This document shows positions 41,834 through 51,320 of a DNA stretch of 64,000 nt, one piece after another. Position numbers and translations under genes: made by a program. This stretch comes from Chitinophaga pinensis (lineage in GTDB: Bacteria; Bacteroidota; Bacteroidia; Chitinophagales; Chitinophagaceae). How positions within the stretch are numbered: the first letter of the stretch is position 1; each line of letters starts with the position of its first letter. The stretch is taken from contig CAMCAY010000003.1 of NCBI GenBank assembly GCA_945872815.1, positions 33,535 through 97,534 of the forward strand. The letters are read 5' to 3'. The notes beneath the pieces are model-generated. The model had not been told where the DNA came from and made no database searches. It worked only from the letters and a program-made list of their open reading frames with translations.

Positions 41834-42493
41834 ATGACATATAAAATTTCTTTGTTAATTTTTAATGTTCAATGCTTAATCATTTTAGGGGCATTACTTA
41901 GCTCATTTAGAATGTATTACATGTGCAAACCTAATTATATGAAATTATTTATTTTATATAGCATAGTAGCTAATATAGTTATGGTTCCGTTATTTTTTGG
42001 GACTAATAAAATTTTTCACATAGGGTTTGCAAATGGATTAAATAATTTATCAATAGTTTTCAATTATACTTTTTTAGTCTTTTTTATACTCTTTTCTATG
42101 CCAGATAGAAAAGGAATTACATTAATGATTATTGGATATGCAATATCAACTTGTATGATTTTTTTTCTTTTAATAAATAAAAATTTAAAAATTCCAATTC
42201 AATCTGCATTTGCATTAAATCATTTTGGTTTGATTTGTTATGGGACAGTTTATTTAATTAAAATATTTTTTAAAATCCCAGAAAAATTAATAACTGAAAT
42301 ACCTTCTTTTTGGGTTGTTATGGGGGTTTTAATTTGTTCAACTCTTAGTTTTCCATTTGTTTCAATTTTAGATTTCTTAAGACAAAATGGAATTGTTTAC
42401 AATAATTTATTGATATTGAATTTACCTAATATCGGATATAGTATAATGTATTTATTTTTTATTAAAGCATTCAAATGTTCAACAAGGAAGTAA
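41834..42493 (+). CDS. Multi-TM membrane protein, putative sensor partner of the downstream kinase
   Basis: About 7 hydrophobic segments; overlaps the kinase ORF by 19 nt. Confidence 0.75.
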   Translation: MTYKISLLIFNVQCLIILGALLSSFRMYYMCKPNYMKLFILYSIVANIVMVPLFFGTNKIFHIGFANGLNNLSIVFNYTFLVFFILFSMPDRKGITLMIIGYAISTCMIFFLLINKNLKIPIQSAFALNHFGLICYGTVYLIKIFFKIPEKLITEIPSFWVVMGVLICSTLSFPFVSILDFLRQNGIVYNNLLILNLPNIGYSIMYLFFIKAFKCSTRK

Positions 42494-43230
42494 ATAATAT
42501 TATCTTATTTGTTATTGCTATATCAATATTGATGATGCAGTTTGCTATTATTATTGCAGTAATAATTTTTCGTCATCAAAAAAAGAAAATATTATTTGAT
42601 AGAGGAATAGAAGATTTAAAAACAAAACATGAAAACAATTTATTAAAGTCTCAATTGCAGGTTCAAGAGCAAACTTTTCAGAACATTAGTCGAGAAGTGC
42701 ATGATAACATCGGACAAAAGCTAACACTAGCTAAACTTCATCTCAATACACTTGACATATCTGATTACAATATTAAAAAGAGCGTAAATGATGTGGTGCA
42801 GATTATTACAGAATCGCTAACCGATTTAAGAGATATCAGTCGTAGTTTGAGCTCTGAGATCATTATTAATAATGGGTTGATAAAAGCTCTTGAAAATGAG
42901 ATAAACCAGTTAAACAAAACCTGTCAGTATAATATCAAGTTAACAATTACCGGGGAGGTATTTTTCATGGACGGAGAAAAGGAACTGGTGATATTTCGAA
43001 TGATTCAGGAATCCCTCAGTAACATTATGAAACATGCAGAAGCAACAAAGGTTGACATTGCATTATTTTTTTCTGAAAACAATCTAATCATTGAAGTGTT
43101 GGATAACGGAAAAGGTTTTGATGTTTCGGCTAGTAAAAATGGAAATGGTCTCAATAACATTCGAAATAGGGCGCAATTCCTGGGAGGCTTGGTGCTTTTT
43201 GAATCCGAAAAAATAAAGGTGCCAATGTAA
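42475..43230 (+). CDS. NarL-type (HisKA_3/HATPase) sensor histidine kinase, apparently frameshifted at the 3' end
   Basis: REVHDNIGQKLTLAKLHLN, FRMIQESLSNIMKHAEA, VLDNGKGFD; -1 frame restores NKGANVKIEIPDLDKKINSTL to 43277. Confidence 0.88.
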   Translation: MFNKEVNNIILFVIAISILMMQFAIIIAVIIFRHQKKKILFDRGIEDLKTKHENNLLKSQLQVQEQTFQNISREVHDNIGQKLTLAKLHLNTLDISDYNIKKSVNDVVQIITESLTDLRDISRSLSSEIIINNGLIKALENEINQLNKTCQYNIKLTITGEVFFMDGEKELVIFRMIQESLSNIMKHAEATKVDIALFFSENNLIIEVLDNGKGFDVSASKNGNGLNNIRNRAQFLGGLVLFESEKIKVPM

Positions 43231-43327
43231 AAATAGAAATACCCGATTTGGATAAAAAAATCAATAGCACTTTATAAAATAAGAGAAATTTCTCTGTACT
43301 AATATTATTAATGTAAACAAACGAACT

Positions 43328-43987
43328 ATGAAAAATAAAAAATGTAAAATTCTGCTGGCAGATGACCATGTATTACTTAGAGATGCACTTTCTTCTTTAA
43401 TCAATTCTTTTGAAGAATTTGTAGTGATTAAATCAGTTGGAAATGGAAAAGAATTGATGAGCGCAATAAGTGAGGGTCATTTACCCGACTTGATTGTGTT
43501 GGATTTGAATATGCCTTTGATGGATGGATTTGAAACTGCCAAATCGTTATCTCAACATCATCCGGATTTGAATATTCTAATATTGACTATGTACGATTCA
43601 GAAATTGCATTAATCAGGTTGCTTCAAACCGGAGTGAAAGGTTTTTTAAAAAAAGATACTCATCCATCAGAATTAAGGTATGCATTGAAATCGGTTGCTG
43701 ATGGAGGATTTTTCTATTCTCATAATACTACGGGAAAATTGGCTAGTTTATTTCAAAAGAATTCAGATAATCATTCTTTTATTGAAAAGTCGATTTTAAC
43801 AGATGTAGAGATTGAATTTCTTAAACTTGCCAGCACGGATTTAACGTACAAGGAAATTGCATCTCAAATGAAAATCACCCCAAGGGCTATTGACGGATAC
43901 CGGGATACATTATTCGAAAAACTGGATGTTAAAAGCAGGGTAGGGTTAGCTATTTATGCAGTGAAAAATGGCATTGTGACATTTTAA
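43328..43987 (+). CDS. NarL/LuxR-type response regulator
   Basis: LLADDHVLLRDAL...LIVLDLNMPLMDG; HTH LASTDLTYKEIASQMKITPRAIDGYRDTL. Confidence 0.95.
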   Translation: MKNKKCKILLADDHVLLRDALSSLINSFEEFVVIKSVGNGKELMSAISEGHLPDLIVLDLNMPLMDGFETAKSLSQHHPDLNILILTMYDSEIALIRLLQTGVKGFLKKDTHPSELRYALKSVADGGFFYSHNTTGKLASLFQKNSDNHSFIEKSILTDVEIEFLKLASTDLTYKEIASQMKITPRAIDGYRDTLFEKLDVKSRVGLAIYAVKNGIVTF

Positions 43988-43997
43988 GCAATTCTTA

Positions 43998-44663
43998 TTA
44001 CTCAATTAATTTATTTCTCATGCCATACATGATAAGTCCGGCAATCGTTTTGGCATTTACCTTGGCTTTCATGTTTTGACGGATTGTTTCAATTGTACGG
44101 GGACTCAAAAATATAATCTTGGAAATTTCTTCGGTTGTATTGTCTTCTGCCAATAACTGCAATATTTTCAATTCTTTTTCATTAAAGTTTACGGGAGTAC
44201 TTGTTCCGTAGTGTTGCCTCACATTTTTTTTCTGCATCAGTCTTCCCATCACTGCATGGTTAACCAATTCATTAAAATAAAAATCATCATTCATGCAGGT
44301 TAAAATGGCCTCATAAATTTCTTCTGGATCAGTGGTTTTGGTTAGATAAGCATTGGCACCCATTTCCATCATTTTGCTAATCATTTGCTGATCATCGTAC
44401 ATGGTAAGAACAATGATTTTGATTTCTTCATATTCTTTTCGAATAATTTGAATCGCATTGATTCCGTCTATTTCAGGCATCCTGATATCCATCAATAAAA
44501 CATCCGGTTTTTTAATGGATATTTTATGCATCATGTCCTTTCCATCCTCTGCCTCCCATAACATTTTAAGATTTAGCTTCCCCGACAAGGCCATTTTTAT
44601 TCCGTCTCTGAAAATTTTATGATCGTCTGCAATGGCAATTTTTATTTGATTTTCCGATGTCAT
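43998..44663 (-). CDS. NarL/LuxR-type response regulator
   Basis: AIADDHKIFRDG...DVLLMDIRMPEIDG; likely start MTSENQIKIAIADDHK at 44663 rather than the ORF start at 44705. Confidence 0.94.
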   Translation of the reverse strand: MTSENQIKIAIADDHKIFRDGIKMALSGKLNLKMLWEAEDGKDMMHKISIKKPDVLLMDIRMPEIDGINAIQIIRKEYEEIKIIVLTMYDDQQMISKMMEMGANAYLTKTTDPEEIYEAILTCMNDDFYFNELVNHAVMGRLMQKKNVRQHYGTSTPVNFNEKELKILQLLAEDNTTEEISKIIFLSPRTIETIRQNMKAKVNAKTIAGLIMYGMRNKLIE

Positions 44664-44882
44664 ATGAGCGAATTGTAAATAAATACTTATTTTTTTATTT
44701 TTCAATCATTTGATAGTCAATTTAATATAATAAAAACTATCAGTATCCAGCTGTTTTTTATTTGATTTCTCGAAGACTGTTTACGAATGCCAATTTCAGC
44801 TGTGCAGCAAAAATAAACACAAATAACAACATCCTATTCACTCGTTTTTTACACAGGATTATCAACATTCTTGGCCAGATTC

Positions 44883-44948
44883 GTAAAATTACCAAGTAAA
44901 GATACAATTTTTTATAGTAAAATTACTAATTTTGAAAAGTATAATTAC
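44883..44948. promoter_or_regulatory. Three near-identical GTAWAATTAC dyad motifs (candidate operator)
   Basis: gtaaaattac at 44883 and 44917, gtataattac at 44939. Confidence 0.4.
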
Positions 44949-45202
44949 CTGAAAATAAAGTGAAAAATACCTTTAAAAATCGGCTAAAAGCCTTTTTGGT
45001 ATTGAATTTCATCCATTTCGTAAATATACGTTTACCGCAACGGCTATTGTGCGGGTTTTAATAAAATTAGAAGTTTATGATGCAATTAATCTTAAACAAT
45101 TAAAAATATTAATCACATGCACGCATTCTTATTACAATTAATTAGCATTTTTTTCAAGTTGTAATCAAGTAAATTTTGAATTTGTCTCAATGTTAAGTAA
45201 TT

Positions 45203-45946
45203 TTGAGAAAATACTTAACTCTGGAAATTCTATTAAATATTACTCTGATTTCTGAAATTATTCCTTTAATCTTTTGCTTATTTATTTCCTATAAAATAAA
45301 AACAAAAGTTTTAAAGGTTTTTTTTATTTATACCGTTTTTCAAGCGTTATTTAGTTTGCTTTGTTTTTTATTTGTTAATGTTTCCAAATCCTATAATAAT
45401 TATATTTTTACTTTAAGGCTACATTTAATAGTTGAATTCTTAATTATTTCTTACTATCTATTAAATGTCATAGATAACCAATTATTCAAAAAGACATCAT
45501 TTTATTTCCTCATTCCTTTTTTTATTATTTATAATATTATTGACTTCTTAATAAATGGAAATACGAGTTTTGGAAATATTCCAACTTTAATAGAGTTCAT
45601 TTTTTTCATTCTTGTGATTATTTATTTCTTCTATGAAAAAATGAAGTCTTCTTCATTATTTCCAATATATAACAGCATACATTTTTGGATTTCTGTTGGG
45701 CTGTTTGTTTATTTTACAGGTAACTTTTTTTACATTTTATTGGTAGAATATTCTACGTTAGCCAGTCCTGAGGTAAAGAATCAATTAAAGGTGATATACA
45801 GTGCGGTTACTATTACGAAAAATTTATTGTTGGGTTTGGCATTTTTGAGCTCTGAAAAAACCGATCAGGAGCTAAATGAAAATTTTTTAAATAATTCAAA
45901 GGATTACGATTCAGACAGTTCGTTCTATCAAAATAACTTGCAATAA
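45203..45946 (+). CDS. Multi-TM membrane protein, putative sensor partner of the downstream kinase
   Basis: About 7 TM segments; 2-nt gap to the downstream kinase; start codon uncertain. Confidence 0.75.
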   Translation: MRKYLTLEILLNITLISEIIPLIFCLFISYKIKTKVLKVFFIYTVFQALFSLLCFLFVNVSKSYNNYIFTLRLHLIVEFLIISYYLLNVIDNQLFKKTSFYFLIPFFIIYNIIDFLINGNTSFGNIPTLIEFIFFILVIIYFFYEKMKSSSLFPIYNSIHFWISVGLFVYFTGNFFYILLVEYSTLASPEVKNQLKVIYSAVTITKNLLLGLAFLSSEKTDQELNENFLNNSKDYDSDSSFYQNNLQ

Positions 45947-45948
45947 TC

Positions 45949-46770
45949 ATGTACTTACTACAGGCAGATTCTTCCGGTATTTCAAAGTTGATGTTCATAG
46001 GGACATTTGGTATGCTGACACTTGCAGTAGGTATTATTGTATTTGTGATTTTTCATCAACGGAAAATCATTCGTTATCAAATGCAGATGAAGCGATTTGA
46101 AGCGGAGAAACAACAGATTTTATTAAACGCATCCATCCGTTTTCAGGAAGAAGAGCGCCAGCGTATTGCAGCTGATCTTCATGATGATGCCGGCCCATTG
46201 TTGGCCACAGCCAGGTTGTATTTGAATGAAAATCTGGTAAATCAAGAAAAGCACCAACAATTGCAAAGCATTATCAGCGCTAAACAAATTATCGACGATG
46301 CTATTCTACTAATCAGAAATATCAGCCATAGTTTAATGCCTCCAACATTAAAGAATTTTGGTTTGGAAAGCGCCTCAACTGACCTTTTTCAAAAAATCAG
46401 CGGTAGCGGTGTTATCAATGCAAGTGCAAGATTTCATGATTACAAAGAACGTTTAAAGGTTGAACAGGAATTACTTGTTTTCAGAATCATTCAGGAGTTG
46501 GTCAATAATATTTTAAAACACAGCAGTGCCGGATTTATCCATCTTACACAAAATATAACAGGTGATAATTTATACCTTAGAATTCACCATGATGGAAAAG
46601 GAATTACGCAAGCAGAATTTGACAGGTTAAATCAAGGATCCCAAGGACTTGGATTGAAAAATATTGCCAGCAGAATTAACTTGTTGAAAGGGAATATATT
46701 TTTTGAAATAGATCCAAGTCAAACCTATTATAAAATCACCATTGAAATTCCCAGAGTAAATAAATTCTGA
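45949..46770 (+). CDS. NarL-type sensor histidine kinase
   Basis: AADLHDDAGPLLATARLYLNE, FRIIQELVNNILKHSSA, HHDGKGI, GLGLKNIASRINLLKG. Confidence 0.94.
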   Translation: MYLLQADSSGISKLMFIGTFGMLTLAVGIIVFVIFHQRKIIRYQMQMKRFEAEKQQILLNASIRFQEEERQRIAADLHDDAGPLLATARLYLNENLVNQEKHQQLQSIISAKQIIDDAILLIRNISHSLMPPTLKNFGLESASTDLFQKISGSGVINASARFHDYKERLKVEQELLVFRIIQELVNNILKHSSAGFIHLTQNITGDNLYLRIHHDGKGITQAEFDRLNQGSQGLGLKNIASRINLLKGNIFFEIDPSQTYYKITIEIPRVNKF

Positions 46771-46834
46771 TTTTTCCTTAGTTCATACTTTTTTTTCTAT
46801 TATCTTTCAACGCTGCTATTTTTATAAGAAATGT

Positions 46835-47494
46835 ATGAGTGAATCAAATCAAATAAAAGTTGCCATTGCAGATGATCATAAACTCTTTAGAAAAGGAGTG
46901 ATTTTATCCATGCGGCAATACACCAACATCAAGTTTGTGATGGAAGCTGATGACGGAGAAGATCTTTTATCTAAGATTCCTGAATTTAAACCAGATATTG
47001 TGTTGTGTGATTTAAAAATGCCCAAAAAAGATGGGATTGATTCCACTAAACTTATTACAAAAAATTTTCCGGGTACAAGGGTTATTATTTTGACCATGTA
47101 TGAAGATGAACGATTTGTTGGTCACTTGATGGATTGCGGGGCAGCAGGTTACCTGTTGAAAAATACCGATCCCGCCGAAATAAAAAAGGCCATTAGCGAT
47201 GTCATGCGAACAGGATTTTATTTAAATCCTGTTGTAAATAAAGTATTGATTAAAAAAAATTACTCCAAACAAAAATTCAATCCCAGTCTGACTTCTGAAA
47301 TTGTGTTAAGTGATAGGGAAAAAGAAGTACTGACCCTTGTTTGCATGGAGTTTACAGCTGCTGAAATTTCGGGTAAAATGGGTATCAGTGCTCGAACTGT
47401 GGAAGCAATAAAGGATCGATTGATGGAAAGATTCGGTGTTAAAAACTCAGTTGGACTTGTGTTTTACGCTATGAAAAATCAGTTAATTGATTAA
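46835..47494 (+). CDS. NarL/LuxR-type response regulator
   Basis: AIADDHKLFRKG...DIVLCDLKMPKKDG; HTH LVCMEFTAAEISGKMGISARTVEAIKDRL. Confidence 0.95.
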   Translation: MSESNQIKVAIADDHKLFRKGVILSMRQYTNIKFVMEADDGEDLLSKIPEFKPDIVLCDLKMPKKDGIDSTKLITKNFPGTRVIILTMYEDERFVGHLMDCGAAGYLLKNTDPAEIKKAISDVMRTGFYLNPVVNKVLIKKNYSKQKFNPSLTSEIVLSDREKEVLTLVCMEFTAAEISGKMGISARTVEAIKDRLMERFGVKNSVGLVFYAMKNQLID

Positions 47495-47525
47495 GTTGAT
47501 TCTATGCAATTTTCGAAAAAAATGT

Positions 47526-48161
47526 TTAGAATAATCCAAAAAGTTTCGAATCAATTTTAGCGATGATCTCCCCGAGGTGTTCCTCATTTTCAGCAAACTT
47601 ATTTATGTCTGCATCAATAACTAGGAGTGCACCCTCTTTGTAATTATCTATCCAATTATTGTACAGATCATTCAGTTTTTTTAAATAATCCAATCGAATG
47701 TTTTCTTCATACTCTCTACCTCTTTTTTGAATTTGTCCTACAAGTGTTGGAACGGATGCTTTAAGATAAATCAATAAATCCGGTGGTTGAACCATTGATT
47801 TCAATGTTTCAAAAAATTTGTAGTAATTGTCAAAATCTCTTTTGCCCATCAGACCCATCTCATGAAGATTGGGTGCAAAAATATTGGCATCTTCAAATAT
47901 AGTTCTGTCCTGAATAACTGTTTCAGTACCACGCTGAATTTCCAATAGTTGATTTAATCGGCTGTTTAGAAAGAAAATCTGCAAATTAAAACTCCAGCGA
48001 GGCATGTCTTCATAAAAATCATTCAGGTAAGGATTATGATCTACATCTTCAAACTGAGGAATCCATTTGTAATGTTTGCTTAATAATTCAGTAAGTGTAG
48101 TTTTACCCGCCCCAATGTTTCCGGCAACGGCAATATGCTTAGGTTTTTTAGACTTGGCCAT
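47526..48161 (-). CDS. Deoxynucleoside kinase
   Basis: IAVAGNIGAGKTTLTELLSKHY, VIQDRTIFEDANIF. Confidence 0.93.
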   Translation of the reverse strand: MAKSKKPKHIAVAGNIGAGKTTLTELLSKHYKWIPQFEDVDHNPYLNDFYEDMPRWSFNLQIFFLNSRLNQLLEIQRGTETVIQDRTIFEDANIFAPNLHEMGLMGKRDFDNYYKFFETLKSMVQPPDLLIYLKASVPTLVGQIQKRGREYEENIRLDYLKKLNDLYNNWIDNYKEGALLVIDADINKFAENEEHLGEIIAKIDSKLFGLF

Positions 48162-48235
48162 GTTGTAATAATAGATTTATCCTATCTGCGAATGTATTGA
48201 ATAAATAGTCAAGATTTTTTAATTTTTCCGGAATC

Positions 48236-49270
48236 CTAAAAATAATTTAGTCCCATGGATTCCCTGACCAATTTCATGGTTTTTTCAGCGCTTATTCTAG
48301 CTTTTTGTGCCCCTTTTTCCATTACTTCAATTAGGTATTGGTTGTCTTCCAAAATATCCTGGGTTTTTTGGCGAATGGGAGCAATAAACTGAATCATATC
48401 CTCAGCCAGTTGCTTTTTCATGTCTCCGTAGCGAATATTGCAGTTGTTATAATCGTTGTTGTATTTTGTCAGAACCTCATCACTACTAACCAACTTCATT
48501 AAAGTAAAAATATTGTCAATGTAATCTGGTTTAGGTGAATTGGCTTCCGTTGGGCCGGCATCGGTCTTGGCTTTCATTACTTTTTTTCGGATAGTGTCAT
48601 CGTCATCTCCAAAATACAAAGTAGACATGCTGTTCTCACTTTTACTCATTTTGCCGGAGCCATCTAAGCCGGGTACTTTAATTAAATCTTCATTGTAATT
48701 GAATGCATGAGGCTCAGGAAATATTTCTCCATATCTGTGATTAAACCTTACAACAAAGTTTCTAGCCATTTCCAAATGCTGTTCCTGGTCTTTCCCAACC
48801 GGAACAAGACTTGCCCGATGCATGATAATATCGGCAGTTTGCAAAACGGGATATGTCAATAGCCCGGCATTTATATTTTCAGGATGCTGTCTTGCCTTGT
48901 CTTTGAAAGTAACCGTTTTTTCTAACTCTCCCTTATAGGCAAGCATATTCAGGTAAAGGTATAATTCACCCGTTTCGTATAAATGACTTTGACAATAAAA
49001 TGTAGCTTTTTCAGGGTTCAGACCACAGGCCATGTTTTCTGCTATAACCCTTTTTACGTTTGATTTTAGTGTACTTGTATCAGGATGGGTAGTTAATGAA
49101 TGTAAATCGGCAATCATGAAATAGCATTCATATTCATCTTGCATCCTTACATAATTTCTGATTGCCCCAAAATAATTACCTAAATGAACCATTCCCGTTG
49201 GTCTGATACCACTCATCACTATGCCGGAAGGCAAATCGGTGTGTTTAATTTTTTGTTTATCTCCGTCCAT
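48236..49270 (-). CDS. trpS: Tryptophan--tRNA ligase
   Basis: SGIRPTGMVHLGNYFGAI; GSGKMSKSENS (KMSKS). Confidence 0.96.
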   Translation of the reverse strand: MDGDKQKIKHTDLPSGIVMSGIRPTGMVHLGNYFGAIRNYVRMQDEYECYFMIADLHSLTTHPDTSTLKSNVKRVIAENMACGLNPEKATFYCQSHLYETGELYLYLNMLAYKGELEKTVTFKDKARQHPENINAGLLTYPVLQTADIIMHRASLVPVGKDQEQHLEMARNFVVRFNHRYGEIFPEPHAFNYNEDLIKVPGLDGSGKMSKSENSMSTLYFGDDDDTIRKKVMKAKTDAGPTEANSPKPDYIDNIFTLMKLVSSDEVLTKYNNDYNNCNIRYGDMKKQLAEDMIQFIAPIRQKTQDILEDNQYLIEVMEKGAQKARISAEKTMKLVRESMGLNYF

Positions 49271-49538
49271 TGAAGTAAATGTATTTCAAACAACGAAGAT
49301 AATAAAACTACGCTGAAGTAATATTGTCTTTAATTGCTAAATAGTTGCTATTAAACAGAGATCCGTTGAACTTCAGTTTAAAATGTGTCATTCCAATTGA
49401 TGATTTCTGTTTTATGTATTATTCAATCATTTAAAAGTCCATACTTTTGTCGGGTGTTTAATTTATTATTGATCCCTATTTGAGGTTGAATGATTTTTAA
49501 GACATTCAATTATTTTAAAACAAAATCAAAAATATCAG

Positions 49539-50249
49539 ATGCAGTCAATTATAGTTTTGGATCACATTCTTAAAAGCTATTTTTTGGGTAAACAAGAGTT
49601 GCCGGTTTTGAAAGGCATCACTATGGAAATCAATAAAAATGAGTATGTGGCTTTGATGGGCCCCAGCGGATCAGGAAAATCTACCTTAATGAACATCCTG
49701 GGTTGTTTGGACTCGCCCACAGGTGGGAAGTATATATTAAACGGAAAAGATGTAAGTGGAATGCATGATGATGAACTTGCTTCTGTAAGAAATAAGGAAA
49801 TAGGATTTGTATTTCAACAATTTAATTTATTGACAAGACTAACAGCCGCAGAAAATGTTGCACTTCCTTTGATTTACAGCGGAATTTCCAAAAAGGAAAG
49901 AATAGAAAGGGCTACGGCTGTTTTGGAAAAGGTGAAATTGGAAGACAGAATGCATCATAAGCCCAATGAATTAAGCGGCGGGCAATGCCAGCGTGTTGCA
50001 ATTGCAAGAGCACTTATCAATAATCCATCTATTATTTTGGCAGATGAACCCACCGGAAACCTCGATTCTAAAACATCACATGAAATTATGGAGATATTGG
50101 GTAAAATTCACAACGAAGGAAATACTGTAGTACTGGTGACTCATGAAGAAGACATTTCTGGATTTGCCCACAGAATCGTGAGATTAAGAGACGGATTGAT
50201 AGAGAGCGATCAAAAAAACAAACAACCTTCTTTTATTTTGAAGCAATGA
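49539..50249 (+). CDS. MacB-type ABC transporter ATPase
   Basis: [43 protein letters not shown]. Confidence 0.94.
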   Translation: MQSIIVLDHILKSYFLGKQELPVLKGITMEINKNEYVALMGPSGSGKSTLMNILGCLDSPTGGKYILNGKDVSGMHDDELASVRNKEIGFVFQQFNLLTRLTAAENVALPLIYSGISKKERIERATAVLEKVKLEDRMHHKPNELSGGQCQRVAIARALINNPSIILADEPTGNLDSKTSHEIMEILGKIHNEGNTVVLVTHEEDISGFAHRIVRLRDGLIESDQKNKQPSFILKQ

Positions 50250-50302
50250 TGAACTATTCCCAAAAATTATTGTTTCGTAAATAAGCAAAACAATTAAATT
50301 CA

Positions 50303-50869
50303 ATGTCAATCAAGATTTACACAAAAACGGGAGATTCAGGAACAACAAGTTTAATAGGTGGTACTAAAGTTCCTAAAAGTCATCTGCGCATAGAAAGTTA
50401 TGGAACTGTTGATGAATTGAATTCATATATTGGATTTGCAAATGACCATATTCAAGATCCTACAAGTAGGGAAATGCTTAAAGAAATTCAGGACCGACTT
50501 TTTACCATAGGTTCTTCACTTGCATGTGACCCTGATAAAGAGCCGATGCTGAGGATACCCGATTTAAAAGAAGAAGATGTTCTTTTGCTCGAATCGGAAA
50601 TTGATAAAATGAACAATGAACTTCCTCCAATGAAGTCTTTCATACTTCCCGGAGGTCATCAAGCTGTTTCCTTACTTCATATATGTCGCTGCGTATGCAG
50701 AAGGGCAGAACGTTGCTGTGTATTGCTTTTGCAGGAAAATATTTTTGTAGATCCACTCGTAATAAAATACCTCAACCGACTAAGTGACTATTTATTCGTG
50801 TTGTCAAGGTACATAGGTCAATTGCTTCAAGTGGCCGAAATTCCTTGGAAACCGCGCTTATCATCTTGA
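50303..50869 (+). CDS. PduO-type cob(I)alamin adenosyltransferase
   Basis: KIYTKTGDSGTTSLIGGTKVPKSHLRIESYGTVDELNSYIG. Confidence 0.94.
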   Translation: MSIKIYTKTGDSGTTSLIGGTKVPKSHLRIESYGTVDELNSYIGFANDHIQDPTSREMLKEIQDRLFTIGSSLACDPDKEPMLRIPDLKEEDVLLLESEIDKMNNELPPMKSFILPGGHQAVSLLHICRCVCRRAERCCVLLLQENIFVDPLVIKYLNRLSDYLFVLSRYIGQLLQVAEIPWKPRLSS

Positions 50870-50974
50870 TTCATTCTTTTGCTTTTTTTCTCTTTATAGT
50901 TATGTTTAGTACAAACTACTTTCCGCTTGATTTTGCGTAGAAAGATTTATTTATGTAATACATGAAATAAATTA

Positions 50975-50982
50975 TACTTTTG
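50975..50982 (+). promoter_or_regulatory. Bacteroidota -7 element TACTTTTG
   Basis: Matches TAnnTTTG, 15 nt before the ATG at 50997. Confidence 0.6.
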
Positions 50983-50996
50983 CATAAATATATTTT

Positions 50997-51320
50997 ATGA
51001 GTAACAATTTCATCTCACTTAGTCAGGCACAAGAGTACACAAAAAAATATCGTGATAATCTTAGTGCAATGTTGACACAAGATTATCAAGGTGCTTTATC
51101 TTATTGTGAAACGTTTGATGCAGACGCTATCAGAACTTTGTTGAGTCAAGATGGTTGTGTAAGTTTCAGAGCCTATTACGGATTGAATGAAGACAATCAG
51201 GTATGTTCCATTTTTGTTGGTGTTGATGAAAACTTTGAAGACATTACTGATGGTGAAAAAAGCATAATATTAAATAATGGTAAAAAGTGCCCGAACTATT
51301 GTCCTAATAATTTGATGTAA
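50997..51320 (+). CDS. Small uncharacterised protein with Cys-Pro C-terminal tail (KKCPNYCPNN)
   Basis: Promoter just upstream; stop codon overlaps the start of the next gene (TAATG). Confidence 0.75.
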   Translation: MSNNFISLSQAQEYTKKYRDNLSAMLTQDYQGALSYCETFDADAIRTLLSQDGCVSFRAYYGLNEDNQVCSIFVGVDENFEDITDGEKSIILNNGKKCPNYCPNNLM

